A DNA stretch of 64,000 bases from Aquimarina macrocephali JAMB N27 (GTDB lineage Bacteria > Bacteroidota > Bacteroidia > Flavobacteriales > Flavobacteriaceae). Where the stretch lies: positions 62,001 through 126,000 of the forward strand of contig NZ_JACA01000001.1 in assembly GCF_000520995.1 (NCBI RefSeq), given 5' to 3'. Positions 42,153 through 49,658 of this stretch are shown here, in pieces; position 1 is the first letter of the stretch; every line of letters starts with the position of its first letter. The translations under genes and the position numbers were made by a program. The notes under the pieces are model-generated. The model was not told where the DNA came from, searched no databases, and was given only the letters and a program-made list of their open reading frames with translations.

Positions 42153-44477
42153 ATGTATACCTCTCTCACTAACAGAAGAAAATTCATAAAAAAGATGGCT
42201 ATGTTGTCTGCGATGACTGCTGCAGCAACTATGTTTCCGGGAATCTTATTTGCAGACGAACAGGAAAAAGGATTGCCAAGCGGTGATATCGATTGGAAAA
42301 AGGCTCCATGTAGATTTTGTGGTGTAGGATGCGGAGTGCTTATAGGAACCGAAAACGGAAAAGCCGTAGCCGTAAAAGGAGATCCTAAGAGTAGTGTTAA
42401 TAAAGGACTACTTTGTGTAAAGGGATACCACCAAATCATGTGTATTCAATCAAAAGATAGATTAACTCATGCATTGGTAAAGAAAAACGGTCAGTACGTT
42501 AAAACTCCAATCAATGAAGCTTTGGACATTGTTGCCAATAAAATGAAGGAGACTATTCAAAAGCATGGCAAAGATAGTGTAGCGATGTACACTTCTGGTC
42601 AATCCACAATTCCGGAAGGATATGTTGCTTCAAAATTAATGAAAGGTGCAATCGGTACAAATAACTTAGATTGTAATGCCCGTTTATGTATGGCAAGTGC
42701 AGTAACAGGTTTTTTAACCTCCTTTGGTGCTGATGAACCTATGGGCTGTTATGAGGATATCGACCATGCAGACTATTTCATTACATGGGGTAATAATATG
42801 GCAGAGATGCACCCGGTATTATTCTCCAGAATGCTCGAACAAAAAAACAGAAGAGGTGCTAAGATTATTGATTTTGCTACACGTACAACACGTTCTAGTA
42901 CTGCATCTGATAAATCTATATTATTTGAGCCTCAAACCGACTTAGCCGTTGCCAATGCAATTTGTTATGAAATTATTAATAATGGATGGGTAAACAGATC
43001 TTTTGTAGAAAAACATTGCAACTTTAGCAAAGGGCTAACCAATATGGGATATGGTCTGGAAGATAATTACAAATTTAAAGACAAACCACAAAAAATAGAT
43101 TTTGAAGCTTATAAAAAATTCTTAAACGATTATACTCCAGAAAAGGTAGCTAAGTATTCAAAAGTATCTGCAAAAGATATTAAATATTTAGCCTCTATAT
43201 ACGGAGATCCAAATAAAAAGGTGGTTTCTTATTGGTGTATGGGGATGAACCAACATACAAGAGGGACCTGGATGAATAACTTAGTTTATAACATTCATTT
43301 ACTTACCGGAAAAATTTCACAACCAGGGAATGGACCATTTTCATTAACAGGGCAGCCATCTGCCTGTGGTACTGCAAGAGAAGTAGGTACTTTTACTCAT
43401 AAGTTGCCTAAAGGAGTTGTAATGAATGAAAAACATAGACGCTTGGCAGCAAAAATATGGAAAGTGCCTTATGAGAATATTCCTTCTAAACCAACATATC
43501 ATGCTACAGAAATGTTTAGAGCTGTTGATCGTGGGGATATTAAATTTATTTGGACGCAAGTAACTAATCCACTGGTTTCATTACCAAAAACAGGTAGATA
43601 TCGCCCAGGTATGGAAAAAGACTCTTGTTTTGTTGTAGTTTCTGATGTTTTTCCTACGCCAACATCTGATGTAGCAGACGTAATTTTACCAGCATCATGG
43701 CATATAGAAAAAAGCGGATTGTATGGAAACTCTGAACGAAGAACACAACACTGGGATAAAATGGTAGATGGTCCCGGAGAAACAACTCCAGATGCATGGA
43801 TGACAATTGAAGTTGCTAAACGTTTGGGGTATGGTGATTTATTTCCGTATAGTGAAGAAAATCACGTTGAAGAAATTTATAATGAATATAGACAGTTTCA
43901 TGAAGGAGCAAAACATGGAATGGCACCTTTGGAAGTTCTTAAGAAAGAATCCGGAGCAATATGGCCCTATGTAAACGGAAAATCTACACAATGGCGCTTT
44001 AATGCAAAATATGATCCGGCTTGTTCTAACGGTGAAGATTTTCATTTTTATGGAAAACCAGACGGAAAAGCAGTCATATGGCAACGTCCTTATGAACCGG
44101 CAGCAGAATCTCCCGATGCAGCATACCCTTTTTGGTTAAATACCGGAAGAGTTATCGAGCATTGGCATACAGGTTCTATGACACGTAGAATCCCTGTATT
44201 ACATAAAGCGATGCCAAGTGCCTATGTAGAATTTCACCCAGAAGATGCAAAAGCATTAGGAATTAGAGATGGCGAAAATATAAAAGTAACATCACGTAGA
44301 GGTTCATGTATATTACCCGCATCGATAAACAAAAGAGGATTACCTACCAAAGGTCAGGTCTTTGTCCCTTTCTTCGATGAAAACATGCTAATTAATGACG
44401 TTACTTTGGATGCTTTCTGCCCAATTTCTAAAGAACCTGATTATAAAAAATGTGCTGTTAAAGTTGAAAAAGCATAG
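42153..44477 (+). CDS. napA: Periplasmic nitrate reductase catalytic subunit NapA
   Basis: A 774-residue molybdoenzyme reducing nitrate to nitrite. A Tat signal (NRRKFIKKMAM, residues 7-17) targets it folded to the periplasm. The [4Fe-4S] cluster ligands are C53, C56, C60 and C88. The Mo ligand is C179 in CNARLCMAS. It needs bis-MGD from the moa/mob genes at 12-18 kb. It is slightly shorter than the E. coli enzyme. Downstream come a NapB-like tetrahaem protein, a second cytochrome and a NrfCD-like pair. Confidence 0.92.
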   Translation: MYTSLTNRRKFIKKMAMLSAMTAAATMFPGILFADEQEKGLPSGDIDWKKAPCRFCGVGCGVLIGTENGKAVAVKGDPKSSVNKGLLCVKGYHQIMCIQSKDRLTHALVKKNGQYVKTPINEALDIVANKMKETIQKHGKDSVAMYTSGQSTIPEGYVASKLMKGAIGTNNLDCNARLCMASAVTGFLTSFGADEPMGCYEDIDHADYFITWGNNMAEMHPVLFSRMLEQKNRRGAKIIDFATRTTRSSTASDKSILFEPQTDLAVANAICYEIINNGWVNRSFVEKHCNFSKGLTNMGYGLEDNYKFKDKPQKIDFEAYKKFLNDYTPEKVAKYSKVSAKDIKYLASIYGDPNKKVVSYWCMGMNQHTRGTWMNNLVYNIHLLTGKISQPGNGPFSLTGQPSACGTAREVGTFTHKLPKGVVMNEKHRRLAAKIWKVPYENIPSKPTYHATEMFRAVDRGDIKFIWTQVTNPLVSLPKTGRYRPGMEKDSCFVVVSDVFPTPTSDVADVILPASWHIEKSGLYGNSERRTQHWDKMVDGPGETTPDAWMTIEVAKRLGYGDLFPYSEENHVEEIYNEYRQFHEGAKHGMAPLEVLKKESGAIWPYVNGKSTQWRFNAKYDPACSNGEDFHFYGKPDGKAVIWQRPYEPAAESPDAAYPFWLNTGRVIEHWHTGSMTRRIPVLHKAMPSAYVEFHPEDAKALGIRDGENIKVTSRRGSCILPASINKRGLPTKGQVFVPFFDENMLINDVTLDAFCPISKEPDYKKCAVKVEKA

Positions 44478-44480
44478 GTT

Positions 44481-45179
44481 ATGAAAAAGAGACTCGGAAT
44501 CATATCACTTTTTTTATTGTTGTTCATAGCCTTTATCACTATCTGGAATTATAGTTATCAAGAAGGTTTGGAAGAAAGTTATATCCCTATTGAGGGAAAT
44601 TCAACAGATACATTCATCCCGTCAGAGAGCGGTGTGTTCAAGCGTTCTGGATTGGCATTAGAATATGCAAATATGCCCGTTGATGAAGAACATCAAAGAT
44701 CATTAGACACTTATTATGATAATAGAGCATATCCTGGAGCGCCACCCAGTATCCCGCATCCTGTAAAGGAAGAAATGAGTTTAGGAGCAAATACCTGTTT
44801 GCAATGTCATGAAAACGGAGGTTTTGTACAAAAGTTCAATGCATATGCACCAGTTACACCACATCCAAAAATGGTTAATTGCAGGCAATGCCATGTAGTA
44901 CAAAAGACTGAAACTCTCTTTACTGAAAATAGTTTTGCAAAGGCTTATGCTCCAAAAGTTGGGATAAATAATGCTTTACCCGGGAGTCCACCAATGATCC
45001 CGCATCAAATACAGATGAGAGAAAATTGCTTGTCTTGCCATGCTGGACCTGCAGCTCCAAAAGAGATAAGAGTATCTCATCCAGAGCGTATAAATTGTAG
45101 GCAATGTCATGTTCCTAGAGATAAAGCAGTAACTGATATTGAAGTTTTCACCAGAGCTAATATTACTGAAAATGAATAG
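44481..45179 (+). CDS. napB: NapB-like cytochrome with four haem sites
   Basis: A 232-residue electron-transfer subunit with an N-terminal membrane helix (about 5-23). NapB normally has two CXXCH motifs in a unit beginning G-x-P-P-x-I-P-H. Here that unit occurs twice: PGAPPSIPH, CLQCH (106-110), CRQCH (134-138); then PGSPPMIPH, CLSCH (183-187), CRQCH (206-210). This is best explained by internal duplication, giving a tetrahaem NapB. It starts 3 bases after napA and would carry electrons to it. Confidence 0.85.
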   Translation: MKKRLGIISLFLLLFIAFITIWNYSYQEGLEESYIPIEGNSTDTFIPSESGVFKRSGLALEYANMPVDEEHQRSLDTYYDNRAYPGAPPSIPHPVKEEMSLGANTCLQCHENGGFVQKFNAYAPVTPHPKMVNCRQCHVVQKTETLFTENSFAKAYAPKVGINNALPGSPPMIPHQIQMRENCLSCHAGPAAPKEIRVSHPERINCRQCHVPRDKAVTDIEVFTRANITENE

Positions 45180-45798
45180 ATATAATAACATACATATTCT
45201 GATGTATACTTTCCTTGCCGTCATATTATTTTCATGTAAACACGGAGAAGGTGAATACCATAATATTACGGATAAAATAGAGGCCAAGAGTAAAAATTAT
45301 CACGGTACCTCTATTTCCTCAGAACAGTATTTAGAAGGTATTAAAACAATCAAAATTACAGAAGGAGCACATACATTTTTGATTCCTGAACGTAAAAGTG
45401 AAATCAAATCATACGCCTGTACCGAATGTCATACCAAACCACTAGAAGAATTAAAAAGTAAAGATCCTTCAAAAAAAGCACATTGGGATATTAAGCTGGC
45501 TCATGCAGATTTAAATACTATGAACTGCATTACTTGTCATAATGGTAATGATATGGACAACTTAACTAGTTTAACAGGCACAAGCATTGATTTTAATAGA
45601 AGTTATAAATTATGTAGCCAATGCCACAGTAAACAGTTTAAAGATTGGAAAGGTGGTGCACATGGCAAAAAGCTAGGAGGATGGGCTCCTCCCAGAGCAT
45701 CAATGACCTGTGTAAATTGCCACAACCCACACAATCCAGGTTTTGAAACCAGGTGGCCTGCCGGGTATAATACTCAAAAAGTAAAAGAACGAGAATAG
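45172..45798 (+). CDS. Tetrahaem c-type cytochrome lipoprotein
   Basis: A 208-residue lipoprotein with lipobox ILFSC (Cys22) and four CXXCH sites (C83, C119, C148 and C180 as first cysteines). I start at ATG 45172, which overlaps napB by 8 bases; the longer frame begins inside napB without a signal peptide. It is not NapC (no NapC/NrfH membrane anchor pattern). It probably links the membrane quinol module to NapB. Confidence 0.8.
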   Translation: MNRYNNIHILMYTFLAVILFSCKHGEGEYHNITDKIEAKSKNYHGTSISSEQYLEGIKTIKITEGAHTFLIPERKSEIKSYACTECHTKPLEELKSKDPSKKAHWDIKLAHADLNTMNCITCHNGNDMDNLTSLTGTSIDFNRSYKLCSQCHSKQFKDWKGGAHGKKLGGWAPPRASMTCVNCHNPHNPGFETRWPAGYNTQKVKERE

Positions 45799-45842
45799 TT
45801 TAGCTATCACACTTTCATGTAATACCTCTTAACAATTTAACA

Positions 45843-46964
45843 ATGAGCGACAATACTAAAAAATGGTTTTCTCTAAACCTAAATAGCAAAAAGAAACAAA
45901 ATACGGGTTCTTGTGGTTGTGGAAAAACATCTGGCGGATGCGGCTCTCATACTAAAGATCAAATTAGTGATAAGGAATTTGATGCTGCCGTAGATGCTGC
46001 TATTGGCGATGAACGCAAAAAAGATGGTTTTGACCAAGTTTTTGATGTACAAATGGATCGCCGAACTGCTTTTAGGAAACTAACCGCTAGTTTGGTTATC
46101 GGAGCCGGAGCAGTAAGTACGTCTTGTAATCTGACTACTGGAGAAGAAACCAAAGAAAAAGCACAAATCGATTGGGAAGAACAATTTAAGGGTAACTATA
46201 AATTAATGACCGATGATGAAAAGAAAGCTACAGTCGACCGATTAGTTCGTTCCTATCAATTGCGAAAAGGGGAAAATATTGATATGTCTTCTAAAAATGC
46301 TGAGAAAGATGTGCTGTTTGGATATGCTTTTAATATCTCTAAATGTCAAGGCTACATGGATTGTGTAAGTGCTTGCGTTGAAGAAAATAATCAGGATCGA
46401 AATTCGCAGATGGAATATATTCGGATTCATGAAATGAAAGATGGTAAAGGTCTTAAGTTTGATGAAGCCGATGACAATTATTACCATGAAGTCCCGGCAG
46501 AAGGTCATTTTTATATGGGAACACAATGTTTTCATTGTGATAATCCCCCATGTGTAGAAGTTTGCCCTGTACAAGCTACATGGCGTGAAGAAGATGGATT
46601 AGTAGTCGTAGATTATGACTGGTGCGTTGGTTGTAGATATTGTATGGCTGCCTGTCCTTATGACGGACGGCGATTTAACTGGAGTACTCCCGAAGTTCCC
46701 GAAAATGAAATTAACAAAAATCAACATTACCTGGGGAATCGTATGCGTAAAAAAGGAGTAATGGAAAAATGTACTTTCTGTGTGCAGCGTTCACGGGCTG
46801 GTAAAAATCCTGCTTGTGTAGAGGCTTGTCCAACAGGAGCACGAATTTTCGGAAATTTATTAGATCCCGAAAGTACAATACGATGGGTACTCAATAATAA
46901 AAAAGTGTTTAGACTAAAAGAAGATCTTGGGACAGAACCTAAGTTCTGGTATTTTATGGATTAA
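45843..46964 (+). CDS. NrfC/ActB-type iron-sulfur subunit with one missing cluster ligand
   Basis: A 373-residue polyferredoxin. The N-terminus has a cysteine cluster (GSCGCGK...GGC), then a Tat-like stretch (DRRTAFRKLTASLVIG, 72-87). Three cluster motifs are complete: CFHCDNPPCVEVCP, CVGCRYCMAACP and CTFC...CVEACP. The first reads C168-x2-Y171-x2-C174-x3-C178, so the second cysteine is Tyr. It pairs with the downstream NrfD-like protein and should pass electrons from quinol to the Nap cytochromes in place of NapC or NapGH. Confidence 0.83.
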   Translation: MSDNTKKWFSLNLNSKKKQNTGSCGCGKTSGGCGSHTKDQISDKEFDAAVDAAIGDERKKDGFDQVFDVQMDRRTAFRKLTASLVIGAGAVSTSCNLTTGEETKEKAQIDWEEQFKGNYKLMTDDEKKATVDRLVRSYQLRKGENIDMSSKNAEKDVLFGYAFNISKCQGYMDCVSACVEENNQDRNSQMEYIRIHEMKDGKGLKFDEADDNYYHEVPAEGHFYMGTQCFHCDNPPCVEVCPVQATWREEDGLVVVDYDWCVGCRYCMAACPYDGRRFNWSTPEVPENEINKNQHYLGNRMRKKGVMEKCTFCVQRSRAGKNPACVEACPTGARIFGNLLDPESTIRWVLNNKKVFRLKEDLGTEPKFWYFMD

Positions 46965-46970
46965 TAAAAT

Positions 46971-47090
46971 TGCGTGAGGGATTGAAACGGCATCCTTTTC
47001 TGTCACTTCGAGATGTCACTCTGAGCTTGTCGAAGAACGAGAAGTAGGTAAGAAAAGATATAGTGAAAAGCCCGACCCTATGGGCACGCC
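46971..47090. repeat. REP-like interspersed element between the two quinol-module genes
   Basis: Ends GCGTG (46972-46976) and CACGC (47085-47089) are complementary. The interior has GGGATTGAAACGGCATCC, a CTTCGAG...CTTGTCGAAG palindrome and AAGCCCGACCC. I recall similar text as a frequent flavobacterial intergenic repeat. It reaches into the first codons of a longer reading of the next gene, which argues against that start. Confidence 0.55.
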
Positions 47091-47103
47091 AAAAAAACAA
47101 CAC

Positions 47104-48324
47104 ATGAAACGACTTAAAGTTTTTGGAAGTTTAGTTAAAGATAGCCTAGATACTACTACTCAAGGCTCAAAAAAATACCACATCTGGATGGCATTTTTGA
47201 CTTTTGTCATGCTCATTGGTATGTACTGTTATTCTTTACAAATAGAACACGGTCTAAGTGTCACAGGAATGACCGATAGAGTAAGCTGGGGGCTGTATAT
47301 TTCTAATTTTACATTTCTTGTTGGTGTTGCTGCAGCTGCAGTAATGCTCGTTATGCCGACTTACGTATTAAAAGATATTGATTTTAAACAAGCCGTACTT
47401 ATTGGTGAGGGACTAGCCGTAGCAGCATTGATTATGTGTTTAGCGTTTGTTGTAGCAGATATGGGTGGACCATCTGTATTGTGGCATATGATACCGGGAA
47501 TCGGAGTCTTTAATTTTCCCGCTTCAATGTTAACCTGGGATGTTATTGTGCTTAACGGATATTTATTTTTAAACATCTCGATCCCGTTTTACATTTTGTT
47601 CACACGTTATCAGGGAAAAGTGCCTAATCCAAAAATCTATGTGCCGGGAGCAATTTTATCTGTATTTTGGGCAGTAGCTATTCATTTGGTAACTGCATTT
47701 CTATATCAAGGCTTACAAGCTCGTCCTTTTTGGAACAATGCATTATTAGGCCCTCGATTTTTGGCATCAGCATTTGCCGCCGGACCCGCCTTGATTATTC
47801 TTGTTCTGGCAATCATCAGAACATTTACCGAATTTAAAATAGAAGATAAAACGATCAAAAAAATTGGTATGATCGTTACTGTAGCGGCTCAAATCAACCT
47901 GATCATGTTAATATCGGAGTTGTTTAAAGAATTTTATGCTCCAACACACCATAGTGAAAGCGCATATTACTTATTCTTTGGCCTACAAGGTAAAACAGCG
48001 TTGTTACCGTGGATATGGACAGCGATTCCTTTAAATGTCTTAGCAACCGTATTGCTAACTTTTGGTAAGCTACGCAACAATTTAAAAGTGTTATATTTCT
48101 GTTGCTTTATTCTCTTTATAGCAATTTGGATAGAAAAAGGATTTGGTTTGATTGTTCCTGGTTTTATCCCTGGACCTTATGGAAAAATTTCGGAATACAC
48201 TCCCACGGGAATAGAAATTGGAGTAACTCTGGGTATTTGGGCTTTAGGAGCCTTCGTTTTTACTATACTGGCAAAAACTGCCATCAAGATAGAAACAGGA
48301 AAATTACAGTTTAGAAAAAAATAA
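47104..48324 (+). CDS. NrfD/PsrC-type quinol-oxidising membrane subunit
   Basis: A 406-residue membrane protein with about nine or ten helices (first near 25-50: WMAFLTFVMLIGMYCYSLQ). Family features include WGLYISNFTFLVGVAAAAVML and LTWDVIVLNGYLFLN. It should oxidise menaquinol and hand electrons to the preceding iron-sulfur protein. I start at ATG 47104 (MKRLKVFG) because the ATG at 47080 lies inside the repeat element. A strong palindromic terminator follows. Confidence 0.82.
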   Translation: MKRLKVFGSLVKDSLDTTTQGSKKYHIWMAFLTFVMLIGMYCYSLQIEHGLSVTGMTDRVSWGLYISNFTFLVGVAAAAVMLVMPTYVLKDIDFKQAVLIGEGLAVAALIMCLAFVVADMGGPSVLWHMIPGIGVFNFPASMLTWDVIVLNGYLFLNISIPFYILFTRYQGKVPNPKIYVPGAILSVFWAVAIHLVTAFLYQGLQARPFWNNALLGPRFLASAFAAGPALIILVLAIIRTFTEFKIEDKTIKKIGMIVTVAAQINLIMLISELFKEFYAPTHHSESAYYLFFGLQGKTALLPWIWTAIPLNVLATVLLTFGKLRNNLKVLYFCCFILFIAIWIEKGFGLIVPGFIPGPYGKISEYTPTGIEIGVTLGIWALGAFVFTILAKTAIKIETGKLQFRKK

Positions 48325-48327
48325 ATG

Positions 48328-48357
48328 AAGGCCGAATTTTAATTAAAATTCGGCCTT
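48328..48357. terminator. Perfect bidirectional terminator
   Basis: AAGGCCGAATTTT (48328-48340) pairs perfectly with AAAATTCGGCCTT (48345-48357) around an AATT loop, with a T-run on the plus strand. It ends the nap operon and, from the other side, the minus-strand peptide array. Confidence 0.85.
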
Positions 48358-48379
48358 TTAGTATCTAATAATTCTTAAC

Positions 48380-48514
48380 TTAATGTGCGTAGCGCTTAAC
48401 TCCCGTGAACAAAGTGTCTTCATAATTATAAAGCTTTGGTGCACAATCCAAAAACATATTTTGTTTTTGTGTTGCTGTTTTTAGTTGTTTTCTAATATTT
48501 CGTAAAGTTCTCAT
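48380..48514 (-). CDS. Small basic peptide, 44 residues, at the end of the peptide array
   Basis: ATG at 48514 opens MRTLRNIRKQLKTATQ and ends TLFTGVKRYAH, with one cysteine (LDCAPKLY). It shares the MRT[LI] start and the AGTTCTCAT-type start context with the five 28-residue peptides upstream on the same strand, but not their body. It lies 50 bases downstream of the last repeat copy; a hairpin ATCCCAA-GGTA-TTGGGAT (48530-48547) sits in that gap. Coding status is plausible but unproven. Confidence 0.45.
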   Translation of the reverse strand: MRTLRNIRKQLKTATQKQNMFLDCAPKLYNYEDTLFTGVKRYAH

Positions 48515-48564
48515 GATGATTAGTTTTTGATCCCAAGGTATTGGGATAGATTGATAAATATGAA

Positions 48565-48651
48565 TTATCTGTATCGCCTTTTCGAATTCCAGGTATATCC
48601 AATAGGAGCATTTAATTTTCTAGTGATTCTGTTACTGTCTATAGTTCTCAT
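48565..48651 (-). CDS. Array peptide copy 1 (28 residues)
   Basis: The peptide starts MRTIDSNRITRKLN and ends GYTWNSKRRYR. Compared with copy 2 it differs at five bases, all third codon positions in the last ten codons and all synonymous (ACC/ACT, AAT/AAC, TCG/TCA, AGG/AGA, CGA/CGT). That is a strong sign of selection on the peptide. It has no signal sequence, a net positive charge and an aromatic-basic tail. The function is unknown. Confidence 0.65.
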   Translation of the reverse strand: MRTIDSNRITRKLNAPIGYTWNSKRRYR

Positions 48652-48709
48652 AATTTCTCTTTTTTGATTGATGTATAAATTGTTAATTTTTTAATTGTTG
48701 TACCTAAAA

Positions 48710-48796
48710 TTATCTGTAACGTCTTTTTGAGTTCCAAGTATATCCAATAGGAGCATTTAATTTTCTAGTGATTCTGTTACTGTCTATAGTTCTCAT
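48710..48796 (-). CDS. Array peptide copy 2 (28 residues)
   Basis: The peptide is identical to copy 1 (MRTIDSNRITRKLN ... GYTWNSKRRYR) despite five synonymous base changes, and its coding DNA is identical to copy 3. AAAAAAGAGAAATT precedes the ATG. No enzyme gene of the RiPP type is adjacent, so it is not clearly a modified-peptide precursor. Confidence 0.65.
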   Translation of the reverse strand: MRTIDSNRITRKLNAPIGYTWNSKRRYR

Positions 48797-48854
48797 AATT
48801 TCTCTTTTTTGATTGATGTATAAATTGTTAATTTTTTAATTGTTGTACCTAAAA

Positions 48855-48941
48855 TTATCTGTAACGTCTTTTTGAGTTCCAAGTATATCCAATAGGAGCA
48901 TTTAATTTTCTAGTGATTCTGTTACTGTCTATAGTTCTCAT
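48855..48941 (-). CDS. Array peptide copy 3 (28 residues)
   Basis: Identical in peptide and coding DNA to copy 2. The nearly unchanged spacer suggests the most recent duplication event in the array. Confidence 0.65.
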   Translation of the reverse strand: MRTIDSNRITRKLNAPIGYTWNSKRRYR

Positions 48942-48999
48942 AATTTCTCTTTTTTGATTGATGTATAAATTGTTAGTTTTTTAATTGTTGTACCTAAAA

Positions 49000-49086
49000 T
49001 TATCTGTAACGTCTTTTTGAATTCCAAGTATATCCGATAGGAGCATTTAATTTTCTAATGATTCTGTTACTGTCTATAGTTCTCAT
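49000..49086 (-). CDS. Array peptide copy 4 (28 residues)
   Basis: As copies 1-3 but with one replacement, Thr10 to Ile, and a few synonymous changes. The tail WNSKRRYR is unchanged. Confidence 0.62.
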   Translation of the reverse strand: MRTIDSNRIIRKLNAPIGYTWNSKRRYR

Positions 49087-49145
49087 AATTTCTGTTTTTT
49101 GATTGGTTTATAAATTGTTGTTGTTTTTAATTGTTGTACTTAAAA

Positions 49146-49232
49146 TTATCTGTAACGTCTTTTTGAATTCCAAACATAACCTTTGGTCGTAATTAATTTT
49201 TTAGTGATTTGATTGTTGTCTAAAGTTCTCAT
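49146..49232 (-). CDS. Array peptide copy 5, diverged (28 residues)
   Basis: The first unit in transcription order. It reads MRTLDNNQITKKLITTKGYV then WNSKRRYR. Ten of 28 positions differ from copy 1, yet length, MRT start and the last eight residues are kept. This separates a variable N-terminal and middle part from an invariant tail. A possible promoter octamer TACCTTTT lies on the minus strand around 49310. Confidence 0.6.
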   Translation of the reverse strand: MRTLDNNQITKKLITTKGYVWNSKRRYR

Positions 49233-49399
49233 AATTTCTGTTTTTATAATTGATGTATACCTACTAGACGTCGATAAATCATTTTTGTTACAGTACTATG
49301 TATAAAAAGGTACTATTTTAACAATTATTAACATTATACGCCTATAAAAGGTCAATAAATTAGATATTCTTGCTAAGAATGGGCTTAATTAATAAAACC

Positions 49400-49442
49400 T
49401 GATAAATGTCATTTTTTTAGAAAATGTTCACGCATACTTTTG
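49400..49442 (+). promoter_or_regulatory. FNR-like box and promoter of the cbb3 oxidase operon
   Basis: TGATAAATGTCA (49400-49411), 23-base spacer, perfect -7 TACTTTTG (49435-49442). The predicted start is near 49448, 15 bases before ccoS. This is the textbook target of an FNR-type regulator. Confidence 0.8.
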
Positions 49443-49462
49443 ACTCATAATCAAAAGTAAGC

Positions 49463-49657
49463 ATGGGTGTAATCTATATACTCTTAACGATTAGTATTAT
49501 CGTTGCCATCGTCTTTTTTATTAGCTTTATTATATCGGTCAGAAATGGTCAATATGATGATGTCTATACTCCTTCTGTTAGGATGCTTTTTGATGATGAA
49601 CTTATAAAAGAAAGCAAAGAAAAATCTTCAGAATCCACTAAAACTAAACAATCATAA
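49463..49657 (+). CDS. ccoS: cbb3 oxidase assembly protein CcoS
   Basis: A 64-residue single-helix protein (helix about 3-26) with the family motif GQYDDVYTPSVRMLFDDE. CcoS is needed to insert haem and copper into CcoN. It is the first gene of the cbb3 operon and starts one base before... ccoNO by a 1-base gap, so translation is probably coupled. Confidence 0.9.
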   Translation: MGVIYILLTISIIVAIVFFISFIISVRNGQYDDVYTPSVRMLFDDELIKESKEKSSESTKTKQS

Positions 49658-49658
49658 T

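Larger units (their letters stand above)
48565..49232 (-). repeat. Tandem 145-bp repeat array, five units
   Basis: Start codons fall at 48651, 48796, 48941, 49086 and 49232, giving a period of 145, 145, 145 and 146 bases. Each unit is an 87-base frame plus a 58-base spacer. The spacer (AAAAAAGAGAAATT before the ATG) is well conserved. The outermost unit (49146-49232) is the most diverged, the inner ones nearly identical, as expected from recent tandem duplication. Confidence 0.8.

Noticed and set aside
48565-49232. Possible CRISPR-like or satellite repeat
   Set aside because: The 145-bp period, high identity over the whole unit, and a conserved coding frame with synonymous changes do not fit short direct repeats with unique spacers.
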